A DNA stretch of 64,000 nt from JASHVB01 sp035523995 (GTDB lineage: Bacteria; Pseudomonadota; Alphaproteobacteria; Acetobacterales; Acetobacteraceae). Where the stretch lies: NCBI GenBank assembly GCA_035523995.1, contig DATKPQ010000057.1, forward strand, positions 1 to 64,000, read 5' to 3'. The notes under the pieces are model-generated. The model was not told where the DNA came from. It ran no database searches and saw nothing but the letters and a program-made list of their open reading frames with translations. Below are positions 16,208-24,484 of this stretch, piece after piece. Made by a program: the position numbers and the translations under genes. The stretch's first letter is position 1; the number at the start of each line of letters is the position of its first letter.

Positions 16208-16909
16208 TCAGTGCTCCTTGTAACGGTAACCGATGCCGTACAGCGTTTCGACCTGGTTGAAGTTGTCGTCCACCGTACGGAACTTCTTACGGATGCGCTT
16301 CACGTGGCTGTCGATCGTGCGGTCGTCCACATAGATGTTCTCGCCATAGGCGGCGTCGATGAGTTGGTCGCGGCTTTTCACCATGCCGGGCCGCGCGCAC
16401 AGCGCCTTCACCAACAGGAACTCCGTCACCGTAAGCTGGATGTCCTGGCCCTTCCAGATGCACTGGTGCTTGGTCTCGTCCAGCGTCAGGTCGCCACGGC
16501 TCATCACCCCGCCAGGCGCGGCGCCGGAGCCTTCCGCGCGGCTCGCCTCATTGCGGCGGAGCAAGGCGCGGATGCGCTCGATCAGCAGGCGCTGCGAGAA
16601 CGGCTTGGTGATGTAGTCGTCGGCGCCGAGGCGCAGGCCCATCAATTCGTCCACCTCCTCGTCCTTCGAGGTGAGGAAGATGACCGGGATCGAACTGCGC
16701 TGCCGCAGCTTCTGCAACAACTCCATGCCGTCCATGCGGGGCATCTTGATGTCGAGCACGGCAAGATCGACCGGGCGGGCGGTCATGCCCTGCAACGCGC
16801 TCTCGCCGTCGGTATAGGTGCGCACCTGGAAGCCTTCCTGCTCCAGGGTCATCTGGACGCTGGTGAGGATGTTTCGGTCGTCGTCGACCAGGGCGATGGT
16901 CTGCTTCAT
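16208..16909 (-). CDS. chvI: Response regulator ChvI, OmpR/PhoB family
   Basis: A 233-residue response regulator. The receiver domain has the acidic pocket ALVDDD at the N-terminus, phosphoacceptor D53 in VLDIKMPRMDG, T in FLTSKDEEVD, and K in DDYITKPFS. The C-terminal winged helix includes VDDRTIDSHVKRIRKKFR (recognition helix) and ends YGIGYRYKEH. The ATG at 16909 is preceded by AAGGA at 8 bases; the open frame upstream is not conserved. It is the first gene of the chvI-chvG operon and likely controls envelope and acid-stress genes. Divergent from it, 107 bases away, is a methyltransferase gene. Confidence 0.95.
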   Translation of the reverse strand: MKQTIALVDDDRNILTSVQMTLEQEGFQVRTYTDGESALQGMTARPVDLAVLDIKMPRMDGMELLQKLRQRSSIPVIFLTSKDEEVDELMGLRLGADDYITKPFSQRLLIERIRALLRRNEASRAEGSGAAPGGVMSRGDLTLDETKHQCIWKGQDIQLTVTEFLLVKALCARPGMVKSRDQLIDAAYGENIYVDDRTIDSHVKRIRKKFRTVDDNFNQVETLYGIGYRYKEH

Positions 16910-17016
16910 GGGGTGGTCCTTCGGAACGTTGGATTCTTTTGCCGATGGTCCGAGCGGGTTTGCCTTATACCCTGGCATCGGATTGTGGCGCATTGCGGAC
17001 GTGAGGTGAACGAAAT

Positions 17017-17829
17017 ATGGCAAGTCCGGCGGCCGGCTGCGAGCCCTTGCGCCGTTTCCGCTATGCCGCGGCGCATTACCTGGCGGGACGCCCGCCCTAT
17101 GCCGGATTGTTGATCCGCCGGGTCGCGGACCTGGCCGGGCTGACGTGCCACCACAGGATGTTGGATTTGGGCTGCGGGCCGGGCGTGCTGGCCCGGGCTT
17201 TCGCCCCGTTGGCCGGCGCGGTGGTGGCGATGGACCCGGAGCCGGAGATGCTGGCCGCCGCAGACGAGTACTGCGCGGGCGTCGGGAATATCCGGGTCGT
17301 GGCGGGCAGTTCGAACGATCTGGCGCCGACGCTGGGGCGTTTCCGGCTGGTAGTGATGGGCCGCGCGTTCCACTGGATGGATCGCGCCGACACGCTGTGC
17401 CGGTTGGACGCTCTGATCGAGCCGGGTGGCGCTGTGGTGCATTTCCACACCCACCACGCCGACGTTCCGGCCAACGCGTGGACCGAGCGCTTGCGGGACC
17501 TGCGCCGCTGCTACGCCGACGACCGCCACGACGGACCGCAAGAGCATGGCAAGCGATGGGTGCGGCACGAGGTGTTCATGCTGGCGTCCCCGTTCCGTTG
17601 CATCGAAGCGCACTCGGTGTTCGAAGAGCGGGCATTTGATGCGGACACGCTGGTGGACCGCGTGTTCTCGATGTCGAGCATGTCACGGGCGCGGGTGGAC
17701 GGGCGGGCCGAGGCGCTGGAACGTGACTTGCGCGCACTGATCCGCGAGATCGCGCCGGATGGGCGACTGACCGAGGTGATCGAATCCAACGCGCTGATCG
17801 GACGCCGACCCGATGGACGGGGAGAGTGA
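17017..17829 (+). CDS. SAM-dependent class I methyltransferase
   Basis: A 270-residue Rossmann-fold methyltransferase. Motif I is MLDLGCGPGV at residues 48-57; the acidic ribose-binding residue follows in VVAMDPEPEM. RVVAGSSNDL and FRLVVMGRAFHWMDRADTL resemble the UbiE/BioC-type group that senses a small acceptor. The substrate is not readable. GTGAACGAA precedes the ATG with weak GAGG at about 10 bases. It is followed by a REP element and a HugZ-like gene on the same strand. Confidence 0.82.
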   Translation: MASPAAGCEPLRRFRYAAAHYLAGRPPYAGLLIRRVADLAGLTCHHRMLDLGCGPGVLARAFAPLAGAVVAMDPEPEMLAAADEYCAGVGNIRVVAGSSNDLAPTLGRFRLVVMGRAFHWMDRADTLCRLDALIEPGGAVVHFHTHHADVPANAWTERLRDLRRCYADDRHDGPQEHGKRWVRHEVFMLASPFRCIEAHSVFEERAFDADTLVDRVFSMSSMSRARVDGRAEALERDLRALIREIAPDGRLTEVIESNALIGRRPDGRGE

Positions 17830-17847
17830 CGTCGCGGTCGTGCCAGG

Positions 17848-17957
17848 TGTCGTTGCGAGGAGCGAAGTGACGGAGCAATCCCGATCGTATGGCGCACGGA
17901 TTAACCTGCGAGTCTTTGCGGGCGATTGCTTCATCGGCTCTCTTCTAGCAATTGTTG
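17848..17957. repeat. REP-like intergenic element, copy B
   Basis: Begins TGTCGTTGCGAGGAGCGAAG and ends with the degenerate mirror GCGATTGCTTCATCGGCTC...GCAATTG. It occupies the whole gap between the methyltransferase stop and the HugZ-like start, so it may modify read-through between them. Confidence 0.8.
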
Positions 17958-17981
17958 TTGCACTGGCGAGGAGGCGATGCC

Positions 17982-18695
17982 ATGGCTGAACAAGCGCCCA
18001 CCCCCGGACAGGACGATTCCCCTGCCTGGGCCGCTCGCAAGCTGTTGCGCGCCGCCCGCACCGGCACGCTGGCGACGTCAATACAGGGGCAACCGTTTGC
18101 GTCCCTGGTCACGCCCGCGACCGCGCCCGACCTGGCGGTGCTGCTGCTGCTTTCCGATCTTTCTGAGCATACGCGACATTTGCGTGCCGATCCGAGATGT
18201 TCCGTGCTGGTGTTGGGTAATGCCGAAGACGCCAACCCGCAGACCACGCCTCGGGTCGCGGTGACCGGGGTGGCAGAGCCCATCGCGGACGACGCGCTGA
18301 AGTCGCGTTACCTGGCGGTGCATCCCTACGCCGCCCAGTATGCCGGGTTTGGCGATTTCAAACTGTGGCGGATCCGGCCGCTGAACGGATTGTTCGTCGG
18401 TGGCTTCGGACGCGCGGCGCGGCTGCGTGCGGGGGACCTGACTCCGGGTGCGACGGCGGTCGCCGCGATTGCCACGGCGGAGGCGGGCATCATCGCGCAC
18501 TGCAATGCGGATCATCCCGACGCCATGGCCGCCGTCGCCGGCGCGCCGGGGGCGTGGCGGCTGGTCGCGATGGATGTCGACGGCTGCGACCTGGCGCAGG
18601 AGCAGCGAGTGGTGCGCGTGCCGTGGTCAGCGCCGGTTGCCGGCCCGGGCGACGTGCAGCGGGAACTGATCCGGCTGGCACGCGCGGGGGTGTAG
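17982..18695 (+). CDS. HugZ-like heme-utilisation/FMN-binding split-barrel protein with DUF2470
   Basis: A 237-residue protein of two parts. Residues 20-140 form a pyridoxamine-phosphate-oxidase-like split barrel (ARKLLRAARTGTLATSIQGQPFASLVTPA is the typical first block, LSEHTRHLRADPRCSVLV the second). Residues 150-237 form a DUF2470-type domain (HCNADHPDAMAAVA; the N-H-x-D-H pattern is diagnostic). This layout is shared with HugZ/HutZ-type proteins, some of which bind heme and help iron release; others bind FMN. The ATG at 17982 has GAGGAGG 7 bases upstream. No heme-uptake genes are nearby, so the physiological role is open. Confidence 0.8.
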   Translation: MAEQAPTPGQDDSPAWAARKLLRAARTGTLATSIQGQPFASLVTPATAPDLAVLLLLSDLSEHTRHLRADPRCSVLVLGNAEDANPQTTPRVAVTGVAEPIADDALKSRYLAVHPYAAQYAGFGDFKLWRIRPLNGLFVGGFGRAARLRAGDLTPGATAVAAIATAEAGIIAHCNADHPDAMAAVAGAPGAWRLVAMDVDGCDLAQEQRVVRVPWSAPVAGPGDVQRELIRLARAGV

Positions 18696-18791
18696 CGGGA
18701 CAGCGTTAAAGTGGAGACGACGCCACACGATGAGCGGCCATTCGCAATTGCCAGCCTGGCCGTTCCATCGCGTGCAGCCCGCGCAGGCGTT

Positions 18792-19541
18792 TCACATGAC
18801 CGTTTCGACAATCAGGACATCCGCATCACCGCGTCCCATTTCACAGACGACCTCGTCCGTATTCCAAATACCCTTGCTGTCGCGCCGCTTGAGTGTGGTG
18901 CCGTCGCAGTTCAGCGTGCCATCGATGGCGAAGACATAGACGCCGTGCCTGCGTGACCGCGGCCGATAGCGAAACACGCCGGGTTCGTCGCTCACCAGGC
19001 GAGAGACGCGTGCATCCTGAGACACAGGCACGGCGCCGGGTTCCTCCCCAATCAGGGTCGTGATCTGGTTCATGCCGGCAGCGGCATCGAAATGCCCACT
19101 GACATAAGATGGCGGCAGCAGCAGATGCTCCGGGAGCAACCAAAGATAAATGGCCCGCATCGGTTCGGCATACCGGTTGAGCTCTTCGTGCAACCCGCCT
19201 GAACCGGCCGAAAACGCGTAGTAGTCGCCCGGCCCAAGATCATTGAGTCCACCCAGCGTGTTGATGTGCGTCAGTTTCCCCTCCAGCACGAATGCGCAAA
19301 TGATGAAGTTGTGGTGGGGATGCATGTTGTAGCTGCATCCGGGGTGGTAAAACGCCTCGTCACCGAAGACTCGGACGCGGCCAAAGCCCGGGCGCCCGTC
19401 TTGATACTCGCCGAAATTGAAGCTGGAGAAGCGCGTGATGAACGCATCCGGGTGGCCGCCGACATAGCTCGCCGTCGGACCGGTCGAGAGTATCTTGTTG
19501 TAGCCACGTTCATCGGCGCGCAGAACGAAGGTGTCGGACAT
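18792..19541 (-). CDS. Pirin-family bicupin protein (YhhW/quercetinase-like)
   Basis: A 249-residue bicupin. The N-terminal cupin has FSSFNFGEYQDGRPGFGRVRVFGDE and the metal ligands NMHPHHNF with the distant histidine and glutamate in GGLHEELNRY, matching the His3Glu site of pirins such as YhhW, which show quercetin 2,3-dioxygenase activity. The C-terminal cupin (about 165-249) lacks metal ligands, as is normal. The ATG at 19541 has GGAGG 8 bases upstream. It follows a rubredoxin gene on the same strand after a 27-base gap, so a redox partnership or shared oxidative-stress role is suggested. The natural substrate is unknown. Confidence 0.8.
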   Translation of the reverse strand: MSDTFVLRADERGYNKILSTGPTASYVGGHPDAFITRFSSFNFGEYQDGRPGFGRVRVFGDEAFYHPGCSYNMHPHHNFIICAFVLEGKLTHINTLGGLNDLGPGDYYAFSAGSGGLHEELNRYAEPMRAIYLWLLPEHLLLPPSYVSGHFDAAAGMNQITTLIGEEPGAVPVSQDARVSRLVSDEPGVFRYRPRSRRHGVYVFAIDGTLNCDGTTLKRRDSKGIWNTDEVVCEMGRGDADVLIVETVM

Positions 19542-19568
19542 GATTCCAACCTCCATGGACAGGTGAAA

Positions 19569-19790
19569 TCAGGCTGCGGCCCGGAGCGCGGGCTGCCCGT
19601 CGGCGTAGGGAATCTCGACCATCTCGAAGCGGAATTTCGGCGTTCCGCAGTCCGGGCACACCCAGTCCTGCGGTACGTCGCGCCAGCGTGTCCCGGCCCG
19701 GATGCCATGTTCCGGCAGACCGAGGGCTTCATCGTAGGAAAAGCCACAGCCAAGGCAGATCCAGCGTTTCAGGGCTTCCTCGTCGTTCAT
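19569..19790 (-). CDS. Rubredoxin
   Basis: A 73-residue single-domain rubredoxin, a one-electron carrier with an Fe(Cys)4 site. Ligands are C12 and C15 in WICLGCGFSYDEA and C45 and C48 in DWVCPDCGTPKFRFE; spacing and the conserved GI-GTRW-DVP-DW core are normal. The C-terminal tail of about 15 residues is Ala-rich. The ATG at 19790 has GGAGG 7 bases upstream. It is the first gene of a two-gene unit with the pirin-like protein and lies divergent from a GntR-type regulator, which probably controls the unit. Possible partners include alkane or aromatic hydroxylases, none encoded nearby. Confidence 0.92.
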   Translation of the reverse strand: MNDEEALKRWICLGCGFSYDEALGLPEHGIRAGTRWRDVPQDWVCPDCGTPKFRFEMVEIPYADGQPALRAAA

Positions 19791-19835
19791 GGCATCCTCC
19801 GACAGGATGTAGGGCATTACAGTAACGCGCTACTA

Positions 19836-19845
19836 TCACGCGTGA
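19836..19845. promoter_or_regulatory. Palindrome TCACGCGTGA between rubredoxin and GntR genes
   Basis: A perfect 10-bp palindrome centred in the divergent gap. FCD-type GntR regulators bind short dyads in this position, so it is a candidate operator for autoregulation and control of rubredoxin-pirin. No binding evidence is available. Confidence 0.35.
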
Positions 19846-19907
19846 CACATCTGGTCAAGCGGTTTATGATCGCCGCTGTGCCGAGAGCCATTTGGAAGGG
19901 GTCCACC

Positions 19908-20600
19908 TTGAACGCGCCACACACTGCGGACTCGTCCACCAGCCTGCGCAGCATGGTGCTTCAGCGCGTCCGCGCCGACATCGTGTCGGGCTACGCCGGT
20001 CCCGGCACGATGTATTCCGTGCCGGCCCTGGCCGAGGAGCTCGGTGTGTCAACCACGCCGGTTCGGGAGGCCCTTCTGGAGTTGAGCCACGGCGGGCTGA
20101 TTACGCCGGTGCGTAACCGTGGCTTCCGGGTAGAGGCAACCACGCTCGAAGACCTCAGGAACGGGTTTGCGCTTCGCGTACTCCTGGAGCGTTTCGCGAT
20201 GGTAAACCTGGCCGAAAAGCGGCCGACCAATACGCAACCGCTACGGCGCCTGGCCGACGAGGTTGCCGCCGCGGTAAAGCGCGAGGACGGACGAGGCTAT
20301 ATCGAGAGCGACCGCGCCTTTCACCTCGAATTGGTGTCGCGGCTCGACAATCCGATGCTCACCAAGATGATCATGGAGCTGCGTGACGGCATGCGGCTCT
20401 ATGGCATGGATTCCGTAGCCGGGCGGCAGCGTCAGAGGACCTCTGTCAACGAACACTATCAACTGATCGACCTGGCGGCAGCTGGCAAGACCGATGCAAT
20501 TGCAAAGCTGATCACGCAGCACATCCGAAGCTGGGAGCCGGTTTTCACGGCGGGCCTGTCGGAACGGCTGGAACGCACCTTGCAAAGCCGCGGACGCTGA
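19908..20600 (+). CDS. GntR-family transcriptional regulator, FCD subfamily
   Basis: A 230-residue regulator. The N-terminal winged helix (SLRSMVLQRVRADIVSGYAGPGTMYSVPALAEELGVSTTPVREALLEL) is a standard GntR DNA-binding domain. The C-terminal all-helical FCD domain has the metal/ligand residues in ESDRAFHLELVSR (D..H) and the later EHYQLIDLAAAG and QHIRSW. I prefer the TTG at 19908 because GGAAGGGG sits just upstream; ATG at 19866 would add 14 residues. FCD members sense small organic acids or sugar acids. It likely controls the divergent rubredoxin-pirin pair. Confidence 0.85.
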   Translation: MNAPHTADSSTSLRSMVLQRVRADIVSGYAGPGTMYSVPALAEELGVSTTPVREALLELSHGGLITPVRNRGFRVEATTLEDLRNGFALRVLLERFAMVNLAEKRPTNTQPLRRLADEVAAAVKREDGRGYIESDRAFHLELVSRLDNPMLTKMIMELRDGMRLYGMDSVAGRQRQRTSVNEHYQLIDLAAAGKTDAIAKLITQHIRSWEPVFTAGLSERLERTLQSRGR

Positions 20601-21052
20601 CGAGGCTGAGCAGCCTGGCGACGGTTGCACTTGCAAAACATTTGGTGGTTACGTGAGCGGATGGGCATGACTGCGCCCAGCCATTGATCGTACCGGAAGA
20701 TTACTGCCTTCGGCTTATGACCACTGACACCTCCAATCTCGGGGCATCCTTGCGGGTGGCTGACGGTCGGGATGCATCGTCCCGCTTCGCAGGCTTGCGG
20801 GTGCTCCCAGTTGGCGGCCAACATCTTGTCGGCAGCCCAGATCAAATGCTCCAAGGTGGCGCGCCATCGTACCTGTCGTCCCCTTCATGCCCGGCGCATG
20901 CGAGACCCACGGACAGAGTTTCGTGACGCGCGTCCACGAGAACCGTTTGCACGGCAACCGGTAGACTTGCGACCTTCTGAAGTCGCTGTCACACGCCGGG
21001 AAGGCACAGCAACGCCAATAACCGAGCCTCTTCCTTCGGTTGGCAATCCCCG
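20601..21052. other. Intergenic region, no gene recognised
   Basis: About 450 bases between the GntR stop and the end of the Gly/Tyr-rich protein gene. Open frames of 80-130 residues exist on both strands but show no conserved motif, no signal peptide and no ribosome-binding site. It may be decayed DNA. Confidence 0.45.
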
Positions 21053-21565
21053 TCAGCGCGGGCAGGGCTTTGGTTCGTACGGGGTGCCGCAGTTGTTGGG
21101 ATCGAGAGTTGCCGAATAAGCCGGCTGGCCGTAGGGCGCAGCGGCGTAGGGCGGCGCCGCTCCGCCCGGAGCGTAGTAGCTGGGTGAATAATTATAGGAG
21201 TATCCCCACGGATACGGGGGGTAAGCCGGTGGTGGGTAATAGACCGGTGGCGGATAGTAGTAATATGGCGACGAGCCATACCAGACCGGCCATCCAAAAC
21301 CCAGACCCCAGCCGCCGTACCAACCCCAGCCGCCACCGCGCCAACCCCACCCGCCATTCCAGCCGCCGCCGTAGCCGCGCCATCCGCCACCACCGTAACC
21401 TCCGCGGCCATAACCGCCACCGCCCCAGCCACCGCCACCCCAACCGCCAGCGCCATACCCTCCCCCTCCGCCCCGAGCGTCGGCATGGTGCGGAGCCACC
21501 AAAACAACCCCGGCGAGAACGAGCGCCGCAAGCAACTTGAGCGATGATAAGCCTGACCTGATCAT
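21053..21565 (-). CDS. Secreted Gly/Trp/Tyr/Pro-rich low-complexity protein
   Basis: A 170-residue exported protein. Residues 1-30 form a Sec signal peptide (LLAALVLAGVVLVAPHHADA). Residues 31-85 are a GGGW/GYGG repeat region, 90-130 are rich in Tyr-Pro (SPYYYYPPPVYYPPP), and the tail has DPNNCGTPYEPKPC with two cysteines. Such proteins are frequent in Acetobacteraceae, Rhizobiales and Burkholderiales and may coat the envelope, but no function is established. Low complexity makes homology weak. It is a single gene with long non-coding flanks on both sides. Confidence 0.75.
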   Translation of the reverse strand: MIRSGLSSLKLLAALVLAGVVLVAPHHADARGGGGGYGAGGWGGGGWGGGGYGRGGYGGGGWRGYGGGWNGGWGWRGGGWGWYGGWGLGFGWPVWYGSSPYYYYPPPVYYPPPAYPPYPWGYSYNYSPSYYAPGGAAPPYAAAPYGQPAYSATLDPNNCGTPYEPKPCPR

Positions 21566-22140
21566 GACTATTCTCCATCAGGCGCCAGAGGAGAACGCCG
21601 CCTCAGATGTACCCCAAAGGCCGGCGGAGACCACCGACTACTATATGGTGCCGCCACCGGCCGCTCGATGCAGTGATTCAGATCAAATTTCGCCTTAAGG
21701 GAGCAGAGCTTTCCCCACCCTCCCCGCACTCCTCAAGGGGTGACAAGCGCGGGCTGCGACCAGTGGAACGCCCGGGCCGGTTTCGCCTCTCCGACCACGC
21801 GATCCATCCCTCACACTTCGGTTCGGTCTGCCGGATGGTACGTTTGATTTCGCACGGTGTTGCCGGCGGCATGAGGAAAATTGAAGCTGAGGTCGACCGC
21901 CAGCCGATCGGCCGCACGGTCGTCGGCATCGGCCGCGGTTCCGGCGTTGCGCTCCTGCCAGGGCCTGCGCTTTCGCGGAACATATCGCCCCGCTGTTCCA
22001 TTGGTACGGCTCGGCAGCTTCGACGAACAGTTGGTAGAAAAACGCAGGTGCGAGCAATGCTTTGAGAAGAATGTGCGCGACCGGGCTCGGCACATGGAGC
22101 GGCTTGCCCGGCCATCTCGACTCGTCCTTTGAGCCAGGCC
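21566..22140. other. Intergenic region, no gene recognised
   Basis: About 575 bases upstream of the Gly/Tyr-rich protein gene and downstream of the amidase gene. Several frames stay open by chance, but none has motifs or a good start signal. It should contain the promoter of the Gly/Tyr-rich protein gene; no clear box is visible. Confidence 0.45.
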
Positions 22141-23052
22141 CTACGCCCCCACCAACCGTGCGACAGCCATCAATCGCTCCAGCGTACCGGCGTCCGCCTC
22201 GCCAGTGACCGCCTCCTGCCGCCAATGGCGCTGAAAGGCTCGCAGTACAGTCGCCAGTACGGCATCGTGCGGGCCCTCGGCTGCAACATCATAGCCGATC
22301 GCCCGTAACGCCCACCGCACATCGAGCAATCCGGCAACGTCGCGCACCTCGCCGCTGGTACCAAGGTCGGGCACGCCGTGAGGCCACAGCCCAACGCCGT
22401 TGCGCGCCAGACCTTCCCAGTCGAACTTCTCCCCCGGATCTTCCTTCCGGTCTGGCGCCACGTCGCTGTGGGCAACGATGTTGCGGGCCGGGATCGGATG
22501 GCGCGAGAGGACGTCCAGGCACAGGTCGCACACCGCTGCCATCTGCAACGCAGGAAAATCGCGATAGCCCCATTCATGTCCGGGATTGACGATCTCGACG
22601 CCGATCGATCGCCCATTCAGCGCCGTGTTGCCGCGCCAATAGGAGACGCCGGCGTGGAACGCGCGGCGGGCTTCCGGTACCAGGCGGAACACGGCGCCGT
22701 CCTCGTCAACGACGTAATGCGAGGAGACATGCGCATCCGGGTCACGCAGCCGGTCGATCGCCGCCTGCGCCGTCTGCATCCCAGTGTAATGCAGGATCAG
22801 CGCGTCGATCGGCATGCCGTCCGGCCGGTCATCCTGGTTCGGGCTTGGCAGGTCGCGGATAGCAACAGGTGAGGACGAACCTCTTCCCTTCCCCCTCGTG
22901 GAAGGTTCGGCCGCGAAGCGGGCTGGCGGGGGAGGGGGGGGCCCATCAGACGAACAGACGCCTGGTTCCCCCAAACCCGTTGGGTTTCGCGGCCCAACGC
23001 CCCCAAAGGGGGGAGGGAGTCGTTCTCCCGTTGCCTCTCCGTCGTCGCTCAC
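22141..23052 (-). CDS. N-acetylmuramoyl-L-alanine amidase (Amidase_2) with peptidoglycan-binding domain
   Basis: A 303-residue AmpD-type zinc amidase that cuts the muramoyl-L-Ala bond of peptidoglycan fragments. Zinc ligands are H in ALILHYTGM, H in IVAHSDVAPDRKEDPG and the D of APDR. SSHYVVDEDGAVFRLV and FHAGVSYWRG are family blocks. Residues about 235-300 are a peptidoglycan-binding domain (WALRAIGYD, AFQRHWR, DAGTLERL). The GTG start overlaps the djlA stop (GTGA), so the genes are coupled. Residues about 11-62 are Pro/Gly/Arg-rich and correspond to a hairpin-rich repeat-like DNA segment inserted in frame. No export signal is visible, so it probably recycles cytoplasmic anhydro-muropeptides. 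Confidence 0.87.
   Translation of the reverse strand: MSDDGEATGERLPPPFGGVGPRNPTGLGEPGVCSSDGPPPPPPARFAAEPSTRGKGRGSSSPVAIRDLPSPNQDDRPDGMPIDALILHYTGMQTAQAAIDRLRDPDAHVSSHYVVDEDGAVFRLVPEARRAFHAGVSYWRGNTALNGRSIGVEIVNPGHEWGYRDFPALQMAAVCDLCLDVLSRHPIPARNIVAHSDVAPDRKEDPGEKFDWEGLARNGVGLWPHGVPDLGTSGEVRDVAGLLDVRWALRAIGYDVAAEGPHDAVLATVLRAFQRHWRQEAVTGEADAGTLERLMAVARLVGA
22866..23025. repeat. Hairpin-rich insertion-like element inside the amidase 5' coding region
   Basis: A stretch with intergenic character within the coding frame: runs of C and G, the perfect hairpin AAACCC-GTT-GGGTTT at 22973-22987, and CCCCAAAGGGG near 23000. It separates the coupled GTG start from the conserved amidase block. Similar G/C-run hairpins occur in true intergenic DNA at about 23855-23890 and 56680-56712. 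Boundaries are approximate. Confidence 0.55.
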
Positions 23053-23825
23053 AACCCCCGTTCCCGCTTGATCCGGTCCCAGGCGGCGTTGATCCGCGCG
23101 ACCTTCTCATTGGCGCGGGCGACGAACTCGGCGGGAACCCCGCGGGCGGCGAGGCTATCGGGATGGTTCTCGCGCATCAGTTTTTTCCAGGTCGCGCGAA
23201 TTACCTCATCGCTGGCGGACCGCGGCACGCCGATCACCGCATAGGGATCCGGACCGTCGGACGAAGGCCGTGGCACTCCGCCGCGCACTCGTTCCCACGC
23301 CGCCTGGGACAGTCCGAAGCGGCGGTGGACGCGCTGAAGGAAATCCTCCTCCCGGCCGTTGATCTCGCCATCGGCCCGGGCAATCACGAACAATGCGTTG
23401 AGCACGTCTTCGAGGACGCCATGATTGTCTCCGAACGCCTCGCCCAATTGCGTGGCGTAGGACTCGAACCCGGCCGGATCCTCGCGCGCGTGATCGAACA
23501 GACGGCCGACGTCGCGCACGGCTTCAGGCGGAATGCGCAACTGGCGCTTGAAGGCGTCGATCTCCATGCGGTTCACCGGGCCGTCGCATTTCGCCAGCTT
23601 CGCGGCCAGAACAACCACGCAGATGGAGAAGACCTGGTCCCGCCGCCCCAGCATGGCGGCGATCCGTGCCGGGTTGAGCATGGAGCCGTTGCCGAACTGG
23701 AACCCCATGTTCGGCACCTGTCCGGTATCCGCCGCATGGCCGAGGGCCGCGCCCAACACGGCCCCGAACGGGCCACCCATGGCGAATCCGGCCATACCGC
23801 CGATGATCTTGCCCCAATAGCCCAT
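23049..23825 (-). CDS. djlA: DjlA-type co-chaperone: TerB-like plus J domain
   Basis: A 258-residue membrane-linked J-protein that stimulates DnaK. The N-terminus has a Gly-rich hydrophobic segment (GKIIGGMAGFAMGGPFGAVLGAALG), the dimerising anchor of DjlA. Residues about 60-170 form the TerB-like domain (FSICVVVLAAKLAKCDGPVN and LNALFVIARADGEINGREEDFL). The C-terminal J domain (about 190-258) has DPYAVIGVPRSASDEVIRATWKKL with the HPD motif in RENHPDSLAARG. Its stop overlaps the GTG of the amidase gene by four bases, so stress sensing at the envelope and muropeptide recycling are co-translated. Confidence 0.9.
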   Translation of the reverse strand: MGYWGKIIGGMAGFAMGGPFGAVLGAALGHAADTGQVPNMGFQFGNGSMLNPARIAAMLGRRDQVFSICVVVLAAKLAKCDGPVNRMEIDAFKRQLRIPPEAVRDVGRLFDHAREDPAGFESYATQLGEAFGDNHGVLEDVLNALFVIARADGEINGREEDFLQRVHRRFGLSQAAWERVRGGVPRPSSDGPDPYAVIGVPRSASDEVIRATWKKLMRENHPDSLAARGVPAEFVARANEKVARINAAWDRIKRERGL

Positions 23826-23914
23826 GGTCTAAGGTGAGGGTGCGGTGCAGACGATTCCCTCTCCCGCGTCAGCGGGGGAGGGGTCGAGTGAGGGCGATCG
23901 GGTCAGCACGCTCT

Positions 23915-24484
23915 TCACCCCAGCAGCGACTTGTCCAGCACCGTCGTATCCTGTCCCACAACCGGGTCCGCAATCGCCGCCTCCAGATTGCTCGCGCCCT
24001 TCCATTGCTCCGCCGGGCGCACATAGGCGTCGGAGCCGATCTGGTCGATATTCCAGTAGATTTCCAGGTTGTGCCCGTCGGGGTCCTGGAACTCGACGGC
24101 GAGCTGGCAGCCGGCGCGGCGGCGGCCCTCGAAATGGATGCGCACGTCGTGCCGGCGCAGGTGGTCGCGGGCGCGCAGCACCTCGTCCAACGAGGAGACC
24201 TCGAAGGCGATGTGGTGCAGGCCGGCGCCGTGCCGGTTCTCCTTGGTCGCCTTGAACAAGGCGATGCCGTGGTGGTCGGCGTTCAGACGGATGAACACGG
24301 CGCCGCCGGGCAGCAGGCCGGCATCCTCCGGGTAGACGTCGGTAATCTGGAACCCGAGGACTTCGGTGTAGAACCGGGCCGAGTGCTGCAGGTCGTCGAC
24401 ATACAGCGCCAGGTGGCCGATCTTGTTCAACCGGAAGGGCATACCCTGCGGCCGGCGCATGGCGGCGACTTCTTGTGCATTCAT
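23915..24484 (-). CDS. VOC-superfamily (glyoxalase/extradiol dioxygenase-like) protein
   Basis: A 189-residue protein with two beta-alpha-beta-beta-beta modules. LNKIGHLALYVDDLQHSARFYTEVLGF supplies the first metal histidine (H in IGHLAL). HHIAFEVSSLDEVLRARDHL supplies the second, and EFQDPDGHNLEIYWNID contains the late glutamate. This resembles catechol 2,3-dioxygenase-like and fosfomycin-resistance-like VOC proteins. The substrate is not readable. The ATG at 24484 has GGAGGAGG 8 bases upstream. It stands alone, divergent from a DHA2 MFS pump. Confidence 0.82.
   Translation of the reverse strand: MNAQEVAAMRRPQGMPFRLNKIGHLALYVDDLQHSARFYTEVLGFQITDVYPEDAGLLPGGAVFIRLNADHHGIALFKATKENRHGAGLHHIAFEVSSLDEVLRARDHLRRHDVRIHFEGRRRAGCQLAVEFQDPDGHNLEIYWNIDQIGSDAYVRPAEQWKGASNLEAAIADPVVGQDTTVLDKSLLG

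Noticed and set aside
19266..19907. Long N-terminal extension of the GntR-type regulator
   Set aside because: The extension runs antisense through the pirin and rubredoxin genes, which are clearly real; the winged helix begins just after 19908.
20459..20854. 131-codon frame on the minus strand overlapping the GntR 3' end
   Set aside because: No homology recognised, overlaps a real gene, no ribosome-binding site.
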